A stretch of DNA of 64,000 bases from UBA1413 sp964552955 (GCA_964552955.1 CAZKIU010000007.1:43541-107540), one strand, 5' to 3'; shown: positions 51,945 to 60,773, counted from the first letter of the stretch. The notes: generated by a model from the letters alone, not told the origin. A program made the numbers and translations.

Positions 51945-53003
51945 TCAGCCGGTGGTGAGTCCCTTTTCTGCCAGGTAGTCCCTGATCAGGGCAGGAAATG
52001 CAAATTTATGAATTTCTTTCCGGTTTATGATCATCCGGTTTTCTCCGTTTGTGAGGCCTTGGGTTTGTATTCTGATGAAGCGGGCGATGATGCGGCGGTG
52101 GGTGAGTTCATGCTGGTAGGGTCTGCTGATCTCGAGGATCTGGCAGGGGTGGCCGTTGCAGAGTTCATGCATCAGGGGGTGGGTGAGTATCTGGGTGTCG
52201 TTGATTTCGAGCTGGGTTTCCAGGAGGGGGAGCTGATAGAGGTTTTTCCAGATGTCGTTGGCCAGGCGTTTTTCGATGATGAGGCGGGGGCCCTCTTCGG
52301 CCAGGTAAAAGTAGAAATAGCGCAGGGAGCGGTTTATTTTTTTTGATTTCAGGGGGAGGGAGGATACCCTATCTTGCTGCAAAGCGAAGCAGGAGGCATG
52401 GAAGGGGCAGGAGGAGCATCCGGGTTGGCGGGGGGTACAACAGAGGGCCCCGAATTCCATGATGGCCTGGTTATGGCGGCCCGGATCCTGGGGGTCGAGG
52501 ATTTGGGAGGCCAGGTGGTATATTTCCGTGGTTCCCTCGCGGCTGTCGACGGGCAGGGTGATGCCGAAATGGCGGGCCAATACGCGGGTGACATTGCCGT
52601 CGACGACGGGCCAGGGTTCCGCGGAGGCCATGGAAGCCACAGCCGCCGCCGTATAATCACCAATCCCCTTCAGGGTGCGGAGCCTCTTATAATCCCCGGG
52701 GAAGAGGCCATCCATGGTTTCAACGACGGTCAGGGCGGCAGCGTGCATATTCCGGGCACGGGAATAATAACCCAAACCCTCCCATAACTTCAGCAATTCA
52801 TCTTCCGGGGCCGCCGCCAGGGTCTTTACATCAGGGAATCGCGCGGTGAACCGCAGATAATAGGGAAGCCCCTGCTTAACCTGCGTTTGCTGCAGGATCA
52901 CCTCCGACACCCAGATCAGATAGGGATCGCGGGTTTGACGCCAGGGAAGATCCCGCTGGTAGATTTCATACCATTTATAAAGGATATCCGAAAATCGGGC
53001 CAT
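51945..53003 (-). CDS. mutY: A/G-specific adenine DNA glycosylase MutY
   Basis: Removes adenine mispaired with 8-oxoguanine. 352 residues from MARFSDILYKWY. Catalytic Glu34 (SEVILQQTQV) and Asp135 (VVDGNVTRVLAR), helix-hairpin-helix LKGIGDYTAAAV, and a [4Fe-4S] loop with Cys 189, 196, 199 and 205. The C-terminal Nudix-like domain recognises 8-oxoG. The ATG at 53003 is preferred over an upstream TTG at 53018. First gene of the mutY-ssb-gldE-gldD run and divergent from HU. Confidence 0.96.
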   Translation of the reverse strand: MARFSDILYKWYEIYQRDLPWRQTRDPYLIWVSEVILQQTQVKQGLPYYLRFTARFPDVKTLAAAPEDELLKLWEGLGYYSRARNMHAAALTVVETMDGLFPGDYKRLRTLKGIGDYTAAAVASMASAEPWPVVDGNVTRVLARHFGITLPVDSREGTTEIYHLASQILDPQDPGRHNQAIMEFGALCCTPRQPGCSSCPFHASCFALQQDRVSSLPLKSKKINRSLRYFYFYLAEEGPRLIIEKRLANDIWKNLYQLPLLETQLEINDTQILTHPLMHELCNGHPCQILEISRPYQHELTHRRIIARFIRIQTQGLTNGENRMIINRKEIHKFAFPALIRDYLAEKGLTTG

Positions 53004-53083
53004 TTTTTTGGGTAACAATCAGTAAAAAAAGAGGAAAGCAAAAATAAATTTTTCCTAAAGGATATTTTCTTTTAAATAATTTA

Positions 53084-53091
53084 TATTTTTG
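53084..53091 (+). promoter_or_regulatory. Candidate -7 element upstream of HU
   Basis: TATTTTTG, followed by CAC, fits TAnnTTTG in an A/T-rich stretch, 49 bases before the HU start. No clear -33 box. Confidence 0.5.
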
Positions 53092-53140
53092 CACACCGGT
53101 TTAGACTTATTAAATTGTTGAAAATTAAATATTTTAAGAA

Positions 53141-53425
53141 ATGACAAAGGCTGATATCGTTAATGAAGTTTCTAAAAACACAGGTATCGAGAAATTAACT
53201 GTGCAGAAAGCAGTGGAAGCTTTTATGGAAACTGTGAAAGATTCGTTGGTAGATGGCAAGAATGTATATCTCCGCGGATTTGGAAGTTTTGTTGTGAAGA
53301 GAAGAGCTGAAAAGACTGCCCGGAATATTAGCAAGAATACCACGATTATTATTCCGTCGCACAACATTCCCTCATTCAAACCGGCAAAAACATTTGTATC
53401 GAAAGTTAAAAACCAGGTAAAATAA
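53141..53425 (+). CDS. HU/IHF-family DNA-binding protein
   Basis: 94-residue nucleoid protein that bends DNA. Shows MTKADIVNEVSKNTGIEKL, VYLRGFGSFVVKRRAEKTAR and the basic arm region NTTIIIPSHNIPSFKP; the arm tip reads HNIPSF where many HU proteins have AxxVPxF. Whether it is HU or IHF cannot be decided. Divergent from mutY and five bases before the tiny basic gene. Confidence 0.95.
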   Translation: MTKADIVNEVSKNTGIEKLTVQKAVEAFMETVKDSLVDGKNVYLRGFGSFVVKRRAEKTARNISKNTTIIIPSHNIPSFKPAKTFVSKVKNQVK

Positions 53426-53430
53426 GAGGT

Positions 53431-53523
53431 ATGCCCAGCGGAAAGAAAAGAAAAAGACATAAGATGGCTACGCACAAGCGTAAGAAAAGACTTCGGAAGA
53501 ACCGGCATAAGAAGAAGAAATAG
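53431..53523 (+). CDS. 30-residue Lys/Arg-rich protein, COX24/AURKAIP1 (bS22/mS38)-like
   Basis: A tiny gene too short for routine ORF lists. It encodes MPSGKKRKRHKM followed by ATHKRKKRLRKNRHKKKK, with 20 of 30 residues Lys or Arg plus four His. The segment HKMATHKRKKRLRKNRHKKK matches the pattern of the COX24/AURKAIP1 C-terminal domain, to which mitochondrial ribosomal mS38 and actinobacterial bS22 belong. It is probably an RNA-binding ribosome component. It follows HU by five bases and precedes a hairpin and RNase G, an RNA-processing context. Identification is by pattern and memory of similar entries. Confidence 0.75.
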   Translation: MPSGKKRKRHKMATHKRKKRLRKNRHKKKK

Positions 53524-53554
53524 CAGTTTCGACTGAATTTTTTGGTAAGACAGG

Positions 53555-53589
53555 TTAAACCTAAAGTGATCAATTTACTTTAGGTTTAA
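53555..53589 (+). terminator. Hairpin after the COX24-like gene
   Basis: A perfect 13-bp inverted repeat: TTAAACCTAAAGT (53555-53567) and 53577-53589 around a 9-base loop, followed by TCTCTTTT. It is A/T-rich, so it is a moderate terminator or attenuator before the RNase G gene. Confidence 0.65.
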
Positions 53590-53643
53590 TCTCTTTTATA
53601 CCAGACAAAGACCGTCTTTTACAAATTTCATAAATAACAGGTT

Positions 53644-55194
53644 GTGAGTAGCGATTTAATCATTGATGTCTCTCCATCCGAAATTGTTATTGCCTTACTT
53701 GAAAATAAGAGACTGGTTGAATTAGGCCGTGAGAAGAGTGGAGCGAAGTTTGCGGTAGGTGATATTTATCTGGGCAAGGTGAAGAAGATCATGCCCAGTT
53801 TAAATGCTGCGTTTATAGATGTAGGGTATGAGAAGGATGCTTTTCTGCACTATTTGGATCTGGGGCCGCAGTTTTCGACGCTGAATAAGTTTCTCAGGCT
53901 GGTTTCATCACGGAAGAACAAGATTACTTCCATTTCGCGTATACAATCGGAGCCCGACATCAACAAGGAGGGTTCTATCGGGGAGCAGTTAAAGGTAGGT
54001 CAGAAGATATTGGTTCAGATAGCTAAGGAGCCCATATCGACCAAGGGGCCGCGACTGACTTCCGAGATTTCCATTGCGGGGCGCAATTTGGTATTGATGC
54101 CATTCAGTGATAAGGTTTCTGTATCGCAGAAGATCAAGTCGAATGAGGAGAAGGCACGGCTGAAGAGTCTGGTGCAGAGCATCAGGCCCCGGAAATACGG
54201 TGTAATCGTCCGTACGGCTGCTGAAGAGAAGCTGGTAGCTGAACTGGACCAGGAGATCCGCCGGTTGGTGGAGAAGTTTGAGTCGACCATAATCAAGCTG
54301 GCCCGCATGAACAATCCGGGGTTGGTTCTGGGTGAAATGGACCGGGCTACTGCACTCCTTCGCGATATTTATCATCCCAATTTCAGCAATATCATTGTCA
54401 ACGATCCGGCGGTAGCCGAAGAGATCGCTGGTTATCTGGAATCTATAGATCCGGATAAGAAAAAGATTGTCAAGTTGTTCAAAGCGCGTCAGCCCATTTT
54501 TGAGCACTATGGGATCGAGAAACAGATCAAGTCTTCGTTTGGAAAAACAGTTTCCTTCAAGAACGGGGCTTATCTGATCATTGAGCATACCGAGGCGTTT
54601 CATGTGATCGATGTGAACAGTGGTAACCGAGCCAAGAGTGGTATGGACCAGGAAGCCAGTGCCCTGGATGTCAACCTGGCCGCCTGCGAGGAGATCGCCC
54701 GCCAGTTGCGGTTGCGCGATATGGGGGGGATCATTGTGATCGACTTCATCGACATGAACCAGTCCGCCAATCGCCATAAGGTGTATGAATACATGAGGGA
54801 GATCATGGCGGCCGACCGGACCAAGCACAACATATTGCCTCTGAGCAAGTTCTGTTTGATGCAGATCACCCGCCAGAGGGTCAGACCCGAGGAACATATC
54901 GAAACGGCCGAAGTATGCCCGGTGTGCAAAGGGAGCGGCAAGGTGGTACCCACCCTGCTGATAGCCGATGAGATCCATAGCAAGGTAGGTTATATCTTCA
55001 AGGATTTGAACAAGCGTAAGCTCATCCTGGAAGTGCATCCCTATCTCGCGGCTTATCTGACGCATGGATGGCATTCGCTGCGGAACAAGTGGTTCCTGAA
55101 ATACTACAAATGGGTGAAGGTCACGGGGAACCCGGCGCTTCCCCTGACCGAATACCGTTTTGTCGATGAGAACAGGGAGGAGATCATCCTCTGA
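53644..55194 (+). CDS. rng: Ribonuclease G (RNase E/G family)
   Basis: 5'-end-dependent endoribonuclease that matures 16S rRNA and decays mRNA. 516 residues from a GTG start (MSSDLIIDVSPSE). S1 domain with VGDIYLGKVKKIMPSLNAAF, catalytic Asp323 (HVIDVNSG) and Asp367/370 (VIDFIDM), and the zinc-link CPVCKGSGK at Cys425/428 that joins dimers. It lacks the long degradosome scaffold of RNase E, so RNase G is the right name. It lies downstream of HU, as in gliding Bacteroidota. Confidence 0.95.
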   Translation: MSSDLIIDVSPSEIVIALLENKRLVELGREKSGAKFAVGDIYLGKVKKIMPSLNAAFIDVGYEKDAFLHYLDLGPQFSTLNKFLRLVSSRKNKITSISRIQSEPDINKEGSIGEQLKVGQKILVQIAKEPISTKGPRLTSEISIAGRNLVLMPFSDKVSVSQKIKSNEEKARLKSLVQSIRPRKYGVIVRTAAEEKLVAELDQEIRRLVEKFESTIIKLARMNNPGLVLGEMDRATALLRDIYHPNFSNIIVNDPAVAEEIAGYLESIDPDKKKIVKLFKARQPIFEHYGIEKQIKSSFGKTVSFKNGAYLIIEHTEAFHVIDVNSGNRAKSGMDQEASALDVNLAACEEIARQLRLRDMGGIIVIDFIDMNQSANRHKVYEYMREIMAADRTKHNILPLSKFCLMQITRQRVRPEEHIETAEVCPVCKGSGKVVPTLLIADEIHSKVGYIFKDLNKRKLILEVHPYLAAYLTHGWHSLRNKWFLKYYKWVKVTGNPALPLTEYRFVDENREEIIL

Positions 55195-55357
55195 TTGCCT
55201 TTCTGTAGTAGTTATACCCCCTTTTCTGTGGTGGAGGAGAGGTTCTCTTCCGGTAAAGCGGGAAATAGGTTCAAATCGATTCTAGAGCCGGCATCGTGAA
55301 ACATTTCGCCGATTATTTGTTATAGGCATGTAAAAATCATAATACCCTATTGAAAAG

Positions 55358-57292
55358 ATGAGACGACTGTTTTTAGTGCTGAGTTTTTTGGTGACTCTGG
55401 GGGCCCAAGCCCAGATCATAGAACCGATCAAGTGGAGTTTCAGCAGTTCAAAGGACGGGCAAAATGCCGCGCTGGTCTTCACCGCTGTCATGGAAAAGGG
55501 ATGGCACCTTTACGACACTCATTTGCCCGAAGGGGGACCGATAGCGACTTCCTTTGTTTTTGATGACACCACTCTCTTTGTGAAGTCGGGGGAGTTGGTG
55601 AAGTCGCCCGATCCAGTTGAGAAGTATGACAACACCTTTCAGATGAATCTTCGTTATTTCAGTGATACGGCTGTTTTCACGCAGAAGGTGGTTCTGAAGG
55701 AGGGTGTGAGCCAGATCAAGGGACATGTGGAATTCATGGGGTGTGATGATGAGCAGTGTTTGCCTCCGGCAGAAATACCCTTTGAATTCAACCTGGGTGG
55801 TGCAGGGGAAGCAGGATCGGTACCGGTAGCAGCGACAGGGGCTGACATGGTGCCGGGATCCGCGGGATCTTCAACCGGAGGTTCCCTGTGGTGGTTTATC
55901 CTGATCTCCATGCTTGCGGGACTGGCAGCGATCCTTACACCCTGTGTTTTTCCGATGATCCCCATGACGGTCTCATTTTTCATGAGGGGGAGTGAAAATA
56001 GGGGTAAGGCCATCCGCAGTGCCCTCTTTTTCGGGTTGTCGATTGTGGCCATCTTCACCCTGCTGGGAGCCCTTTTCTCCTTTGGTGTTTTTGGTCCCAA
56101 TGTAGGGAGCCTGCTAAGTACCCACTGGATTCCCAATCTGCTGTTTTTCATTCTCTTTTTCATCTTTGCCCTCTCCTTTTTCGGGTTATTCGAGATAGTC
56201 CTCCCTAGTAGTCTGGTCAATAAGACCGATGCGAAAGCTGACCAGGGGGGACTGGTGGGGGCGTTTTTCATGGCCTTGACCACCGTGATCGTCTCATTTT
56301 CATGCACCGGTCCCTTTATCGGGGCGCTGATCATTCAGGCAGTGCAGGGAGGAGGCATGCGGCCCCTGTTGGGGATGTTCTTCTTCGGGCTGGCCTTTGC
56401 CACCCCTTTCACCCTGTTGGCCTTTTTCCCGTCGGCCCTCAGCAAACTGCCTAAATCAGGCGGCTGGATGAATGTCATCAAAGTGGTTTTCGCCTTTCTA
56501 TTGCTGGCCTTCGGACTTAAGTTCCTGAGCAATATCGACCAGGTTTATGGTTTTGGACTGATCTCCAGGGAGCTATACCTGGCTATCTGGATCGTTCTTT
56601 TCTTTCTGCTGGGGCTCTATTTCCTTGGGAAGATCAGGTTCTCGCATGACAGCGAGGTTCCTTATGTGAGTGTAGGCCGCTTGTTTATGGCCATTGGCCT
56701 CTTCACTTTTGTGATATATCTATTCATGGGGCTTCTGGGATCGCCGCTGAAGCCGATTTCGGCGTTGCTGCCGCCCGCTACGGTGACCTCGGGGCCTGTG
56801 ACCGGAGGGATCTCACCGGCATCGACGGCCCCCCAAGCCTTGTGCGGCCCCGCAAAATATGGCGACAAACTCCATCTCCCCCAGGGGCTGAACGGTTACT
56901 TCGACTATGAACAGGGGCTGGCCTGCGCCAAAGAACAGGGTAAACCGGTGTTTCTGGTTTTCAAGGGGCATGCTTGCGCCAACTGTAAGAAAATGGAAAA
57001 TTCGGTATGGACCGATCCTGAAGTACTCCGCATGCTCTCCGAAAAGTACGTCGTCGTGGGATTATATACCGACGACCGGACGACCCTTCCGGAATCGGAA
57101 TGGGAAAAAGATGCTGAAGGCCACCTTCTCAAGACCATGGGAAAAGTAAACCTGGATCTGCAAATCAGTCAGTACAATACCAATAGCATTCCCTTTCACG
57201 TGATCATAGAGCCCGACGGTACGCAACATCAGCTGGCAGTCACCTTTGACGCCGGCGAGTTCAGGGATTTCATCAGGAAGGGATTGGAGTAG
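55358..57292 (+). CDS. dsbD: Thiol:disulfide interchange protein DsbD
   Basis: Carries electrons from cytoplasmic thioredoxin across the inner membrane to the periplasm. 644 residues: signal peptide 1-19 (LGAQAQ), N-terminal DsbD-alpha-like domain with GCDDEQCLPP, eight-helix membrane domain with the two redox Cys at 196 (LTPCVFPM) and 316 (FSCTGPF), and a C-terminal thioredoxin with CANC at 540/543. It could feed the TlpA-like proteins at 2685 and 40354. A terminator follows. Confidence 0.95.
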   Translation: MRRLFLVLSFLVTLGAQAQIIEPIKWSFSSSKDGQNAALVFTAVMEKGWHLYDTHLPEGGPIATSFVFDDTTLFVKSGELVKSPDPVEKYDNTFQMNLRYFSDTAVFTQKVVLKEGVSQIKGHVEFMGCDDEQCLPPAEIPFEFNLGGAGEAGSVPVAATGADMVPGSAGSSTGGSLWWFILISMLAGLAAILTPCVFPMIPMTVSFFMRGSENRGKAIRSALFFGLSIVAIFTLLGALFSFGVFGPNVGSLLSTHWIPNLLFFILFFIFALSFFGLFEIVLPSSLVNKTDAKADQGGLVGAFFMALTTVIVSFSCTGPFIGALIIQAVQGGGMRPLLGMFFFGLAFATPFTLLAFFPSALSKLPKSGGWMNVIKVVFAFLLLAFGLKFLSNIDQVYGFGLISRELYLAIWIVLFFLLGLYFLGKIRFSHDSEVPYVSVGRLFMAIGLFTFVIYLFMGLLGSPLKPISALLPPATVTSGPVTGGISPASTAPQALCGPAKYGDKLHLPQGLNGYFDYEQGLACAKEQGKPVFLVFKGHACANCKKMENSVWTDPEVLRMLSEKYVVVGLYTDDRTTLPESEWEKDAEGHLLKTMGKVNLDLQISQYNTNSIPFHVIIEPDGTQHQLAVTFDAGEFRDFIRKGLE

Positions 57293-57313
57293 TCTCATTT
57301 CAGTTATTCCTGA

Positions 57314-57350
57314 TAAAAGGGCTGTTCCCAAGGTGGGGGCGGCCCTTTTA
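57314..57350. terminator. Bidirectional terminator between dsbD and the methyltransferase
   Basis: TAAAAGGGC (57314-57322) pairs with GCCCTTTTA (57342-57350), extended two pairs inward, around a ~15-base loop. The right arm includes the stop codon of the convergent methyltransferase gene. Confidence 0.8.
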
Positions 57351-57887
57351 ACTGATGGGGAAGCGCAGTTTCTGGGTGATGTCCCACAAGACGATGCCGG
57401 CGCTCACCGATACGTTGAAGGAGTGTTTGGTGCCATATTGGGGGATTTCGATGGCCCCGTCGCACCGGTTGACGACCTCTTGTTGAACGCCCTTGACCTC
57501 ATTGCCGAAGATCAGGGCGATTTTTTCGCCGGGAGGGGGGAAGAAGGCGGGGAGGGGGATGCTGTTTTCGACCTGCTCAATGGCATAAACGCGGTAGCCC
57601 AGGGTGTGGAGGTGGTCCACCACGTCAGCACTATTGGCGGCATATTCCCAGGGCACGGTTTTTTCGGCGTCGAGGGCGGTTTTATGGATCTCCTTAGCGG
57701 GAGGGGTGGCGGTGATGCCGCAAAGCCATATCTTTTCAATCAGCAGGGCGTCGGCGGTACGAAAAACAGAGCCGGTGTTGTGGCAGCTCCTGATATGGTC
57801 AAGGATCACGGTCACCGGTAGTTTGGGGGTGAGCCGGTATTCTTCAGCTGAGAGGCGGTTGAGATCCGCCATGCTCCGTTTTTTCAT
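57348..57887 (-). CDS. SpoU/TrmH-family RNA 2'-O-methyltransferase
   Basis: SAM-dependent tRNA or rRNA ribose methylase with a trefoil knot. 179 residues from MKKRSMADLNRL. Motif 1 is HNTGSVFRTADAL, motif 2 ALIFGNEVKGV, motif 3 EIPQYGTKHSFNVSVSAGI. Target RNA cannot be told. The ATG at 57887 is chosen because the upstream extension (MIHLSIIFACLV) is not conserved. An assembly gap lies upstream. Confidence 0.92.
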   Translation of the reverse strand: MKKRSMADLNRLSAEEYRLTPKLPVTVILDHIRSCHNTGSVFRTADALLIEKIWLCGITATPPAKEIHKTALDAEKTVPWEYAANSADVVDHLHTLGYRVYAIEQVENSIPLPAFFPPPGEKIALIFGNEVKGVQQEVVNRCDGAIEIPQYGTKHSFNVSVSAGIVLWDITQKLRFPIS

Positions 57888-57990
57888 TACTTCATTTTTA
57901 ACCAGACAGGCAAAGATAATCGATAAGTGAATCAACCGGTTTTCATAGGACCATTCCGGTGTTAAGTAATACCAGGTTCAGAGAGGACAT

Positions 57991-58090
57991 NNNNNNNNNN
58001 NNNNNNNNNNNNNNNNNNNNNNNNNNNNNNNNNNNNNNNNNNNNNNNNNNNNNNNNNNNNNNNNNNNNNNNNNNNNNNNNNNNNNNNNNN
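57991..58090. other. Assembly gap (100 N)
   Basis: Exactly 100 N, flanked by identical 55-base copies at 57936-57990 and 58091-58145. The second copy includes the last codons and stop of the arginine deiminase gene. Confidence 0.95.
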
Positions 58091-58132
58091 CCGGTTTTCA
58101 TAGGACCATTCCGGTGTTAAGTAATACCAGGT

Positions 58133-59407
58133 TCAGAGAGGACATGATTTTCTGCGGATGGGTAGGGTCATGCAACGGGCGCCGCCGCCACCGCGGGCCA
58201 GTTCCGAGCCGGCAATGGTGACCACGCACCGCCGGTAGTCAGCGGGTGATTTGGTGCCCTCGATGACCTCCCGGGCGGTGATGATTTCAAAGCCGTAGTG
58301 GTTCATTTCATCCAGGGTATGGATGTTCCGGGCGTAACCTATGACCTTCCCGGGGGCGAAGGCGAAGAAATTGGCCCCGCTGTGCCACTGCTCCCTCTCC
58401 TGGATCCAGGGGTCTGAATTCCCTCCACAGGCTATGGGTTCCATATCCATGCCCAGTTTCTTCAAGGCCTCCAGGATATTGGGTTCATGTTCGATTTTAC
58501 GGACTTTCCCGTTGGCCGTTTCGATATGGATGGTTTTGTAGCGGTTGAGTTCGAAGACGATGGGTTCGTAAACCATGCAGGCATCCTTGTCGAGGAAGGT
58601 AAAGATCATGTCGAGGTGGATGAACGACTCAGGCGAACGGGGGAGTTCCTGGACGATAATATGGCGGGGTTCACGGGTGGACTGGCAGATCCGTTCCAGG
58701 AAGAGATCGATGCCCTGGGTGGAGGTGCGGGAGCCAGTGCCGATCACGAACACATCATTGCGGGCTACCAGGAAATCCCCTCCTTCCATGGTGGCCACTC
58801 CTTTGGGCAGGGCCAGCATCTCTGCTGTGGTAGAATTCCAGGGGGAGATGCCAAAGAGGGGATGGTGGGTGAAGATGGCTTCCATGATCAGGGATTCGCG
58901 TTCACGGACCCTGTTGGCCATTCTGCCGCTCATCACTTTGTCATTGACGGCAATGGCGATGTCACGGGTGAAAAAGAGGTTGTGAAGGGGCCTGAGCAGG
59001 TAACGCTCCTGGCTGAGAAACCGGGTCAGGTTGTCCTGGACCAGGGGGACTCCCTCGATGAGCTGACCTGCCAGTTGCCGGGCAGGGAGTTCGAGCAGGG
59101 TTTCCGCGGCCGGGCAGACCTCCTCATTGCAGCAGATCCGTTTGACCAGATCCTCCCTGACTTCCGGGAGGTCGAGGATGGCTGTGAGCAGGTCGCGCAC
59201 TTCAAAGGTTTGTGAGACCGTGTCAAGCACTCCCTTGAGCTGCTCATACTCCTGTGAGGCCACGGAGAGGTTGAGGATATCGCTGTAGAGGGCCCTTTCG
59301 GCATTCGCCGGAGTCATGTTCTCTACTTCCGGCCCGGGCCGGTGAAGGATCACCGCTTCGAGGGGGCCGGTTTCGGAGCTTACGCCAATTTTGAGGGGTG
59401 GTGTCAT
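58133..59407 (-). CDS. arcA: Arginine deiminase
   Basis: Converts arginine to citrulline and ammonia. 424 residues with the guanidine-modifying-enzyme motifs in order: HRPG, LFFTRDIAI, MEGGDFLV, FIHLDMIFT and the catalytic Cys412 in ARGGGGARCMTLPI. Ornithine carbamoyltransferase, carbamate kinase and an arginine/ornithine antiporter are not next to it, so the ATP-yielding pathway is not encoded as a cluster. The stop lies within the 55-base duplicated gap flank. Confidence 0.94.
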   Translation of the reverse strand: MTPPLKIGVSSETGPLEAVILHRPGPEVENMTPANAERALYSDILNLSVASQEYEQLKGVLDTVSQTFEVRDLLTAILDLPEVREDLVKRICCNEEVCPAAETLLELPARQLAGQLIEGVPLVQDNLTRFLSQERYLLRPLHNLFFTRDIAIAVNDKVMSGRMANRVRERESLIMEAIFTHHPLFGISPWNSTTAEMLALPKGVATMEGGDFLVARNDVFVIGTGSRTSTQGIDLFLERICQSTREPRHIIVQELPRSPESFIHLDMIFTFLDKDACMVYEPIVFELNRYKTIHIETANGKVRKIEHEPNILEALKKLGMDMEPIACGGNSDPWIQEREQWHSGANFFAFAPGKVIGYARNIHTLDEMNHYGFEIITAREVIEGTKSPADYRRCVVTIAGSELARGGGGARCMTLPIRRKSCPL

Positions 59408-59480
59408 GGCCTGATTTTTGAGACTGGCTCAAAGATACAAACTTTGCCAGAGGGATAATGGAGCGATGGAGATTTCGTTT

Positions 59481-59488
59481 TACCTTTG
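59481..59488 (+). promoter_or_regulatory. Candidate -7 element upstream of the DUF4294 gene
   Basis: TACCTTTG, followed by CA, fits TAnnTTTG. It lies inside the longest possible frame of the next gene, 18 bases before the GTG at 59506, which argues for the shorter start. Confidence 0.45.
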
Positions 59489-59505
59489 CATGTCAATCGA
59501 AAGAT

Positions 59506-60093
59506 GTGAGAAAAGTAATTCTGTTTATTATAATAATGATTCCGGGAATCGCCGGGGTCAGGGCCCAGGGTATAGATACCACCCGGGTGGGAGTGGGATA
59601 TGTCATCGGCGATGACACCGTGATCCATCGGGAGATCAGGGAGATATGGGTCTATCCGCGCCGCGAGTTTCGCAATGCCAGGATGGAACGGCAGTATCAC
59701 CGTTTGATTCAGCGGGTGAAGAAGGTTTATCCTTATGCGTTGAAGGCCAGTGAATTATTGGACCAGTATGAGCCGGAATACATGCGGCTGACCTCCGACC
59801 GTGCGAAGCGGAAGCTGATCGGCAAGGTAGAGGATCAGTTGATGGACCGCTATAAGGAGGAGTTCAAGAAGATGAGCATCAGCGATGGGCGGGTGCTCAT
59901 AAAGCTGATCGACCGGCAGACCGGGCGAACCGGTTTTGACATCATCAAGGAGTTCAGAGGGGGCTTTCAGGCCGCTTTCTGGCAGGGTATCGCCCGTTTG
60001 TTCAAGAACAATCTAAAAGATGAATACGATCCTTATGGCGAAGACCTGCTCATTGAGGAGATAGTGGTGCTGGTCGAGCGGGGATGGCTGTAG
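59506..60093 (+). CDS. DUF4294 family exported protein
   Basis: 195 residues from a GTG start (MRKVILFIIIMIPGIAG). Signal peptide to about residue 20 (GVRAQG). The body is a basic, mostly helical domain with YPYALKASELLDQY and RQTGRTGFDIIKEFRGGFQA, the pattern of the Bacteroidota DUF4294 family. Function unknown. The GTG at 59506 is chosen over ATG 59458 because it gives a signal peptide and leaves the promoter-like site upstream. Confidence 0.78.
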   Translation: MRKVILFIIIMIPGIAGVRAQGIDTTRVGVGYVIGDDTVIHREIREIWVYPRREFRNARMERQYHRLIQRVKKVYPYALKASELLDQYEPEYMRLTSDRAKRKLIGKVEDQLMDRYKEEFKKMSISDGRVLIKLIDRQTGRTGFDIIKEFRGGFQAAFWQGIARLFKNNLKDEYDPYGEDLLIEEIVVLVERGWL

Positions 60094-60206
60094 AAGGGTC
60101 ACTCCTCCCTGTTGCGGGATCTCTTCTGTCTGTTTATGTTCAGTGGTGGTCCTCGTCAACCGATCATGATAAAAAGTACTTGGACAGAAAATAAAGTTCG
60201 GGAAGG

Positions 60207-60773
60207 ATGAAGCGGATATTTATTGCCATACCGGTGGAAGCAACTCCATCGCTCAGAAATCTAATCCTGGAGCTAAGGGAGCAATTCCGGGGAGAGTCCT
60301 TCAGTTGGGTCGATCCGGCCGCATTTCATCTGACACTTAGGTTTTTGGGTGACACTCCAGCGGAAAAGGTCCATGCGTTGTCGGAGGCGATGCGGTTGGT
60401 CTGCCAGGAAGTCGGTACAGTGGAGGGGGTCATCAAAGGGCTGGATTTTTTTTCCTTCAGGGGTACTCCTTCCGTATTGTTTGCCCGGATAGAGGGGTGG
60501 CATGAAATACCCCGGTTGGCCGACAGACTCAACCATGAACTGTCAGGGATGGGGTTCCCTCCCGGAGACCACCCCTTCAAGGCGCACCTTACCCTGGCCC
60601 GGATGAAGAATCTGCGGGACAAAAAGCGGTTCAAAGAGGTGATAGCGCATTATAGGGAGGAGGAGCTGCAGCCTGCAGTCGCCTCACGGGTGGTCCTTTA
60701 TGAAAGCATCCTCCGGCCTCAGGGCCCCATATACAAACCCCTGGCTGTCACCCCCCTGAAAATGGGAGACTGA
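60207..60773 (+). CDS. thpR: RNA 2',3'-cyclic phosphodiesterase (2H family)
   Basis: LigT/ThpR enzyme, 188 residues. The two catalytic HxT motifs are H41-L-T43 in FHLTLRFLGDT and H127-L-T129 in FKAHLTLARM, at the usual spacing. It hydrolyses 2',3'-cyclic phosphate ends of RNA in vitro; the cellular role is unclear. No operon partner. Confidence 0.93.
   Translation: MKRIFIAIPVEATPSLRNLILELREQFRGESFSWVDPAAFHLTLRFLGDTPAEKVHALSEAMRLVCQEVGTVEGVIKGLDFFSFRGTPSVLFARIEGWHEIPRLADRLNHELSGMGFPPGDHPFKAHLTLARMKNLRDKKRFKEVIAHYREEELQPAVASRVVLYESILRPQGPIYKPLAVTPLKMGD

Noticed and set aside
53989..55074. A 361-codon open frame on the - strand
   Set aside because: Complement of the RNase G gene; no motif or signal, and the sense gene is certain.
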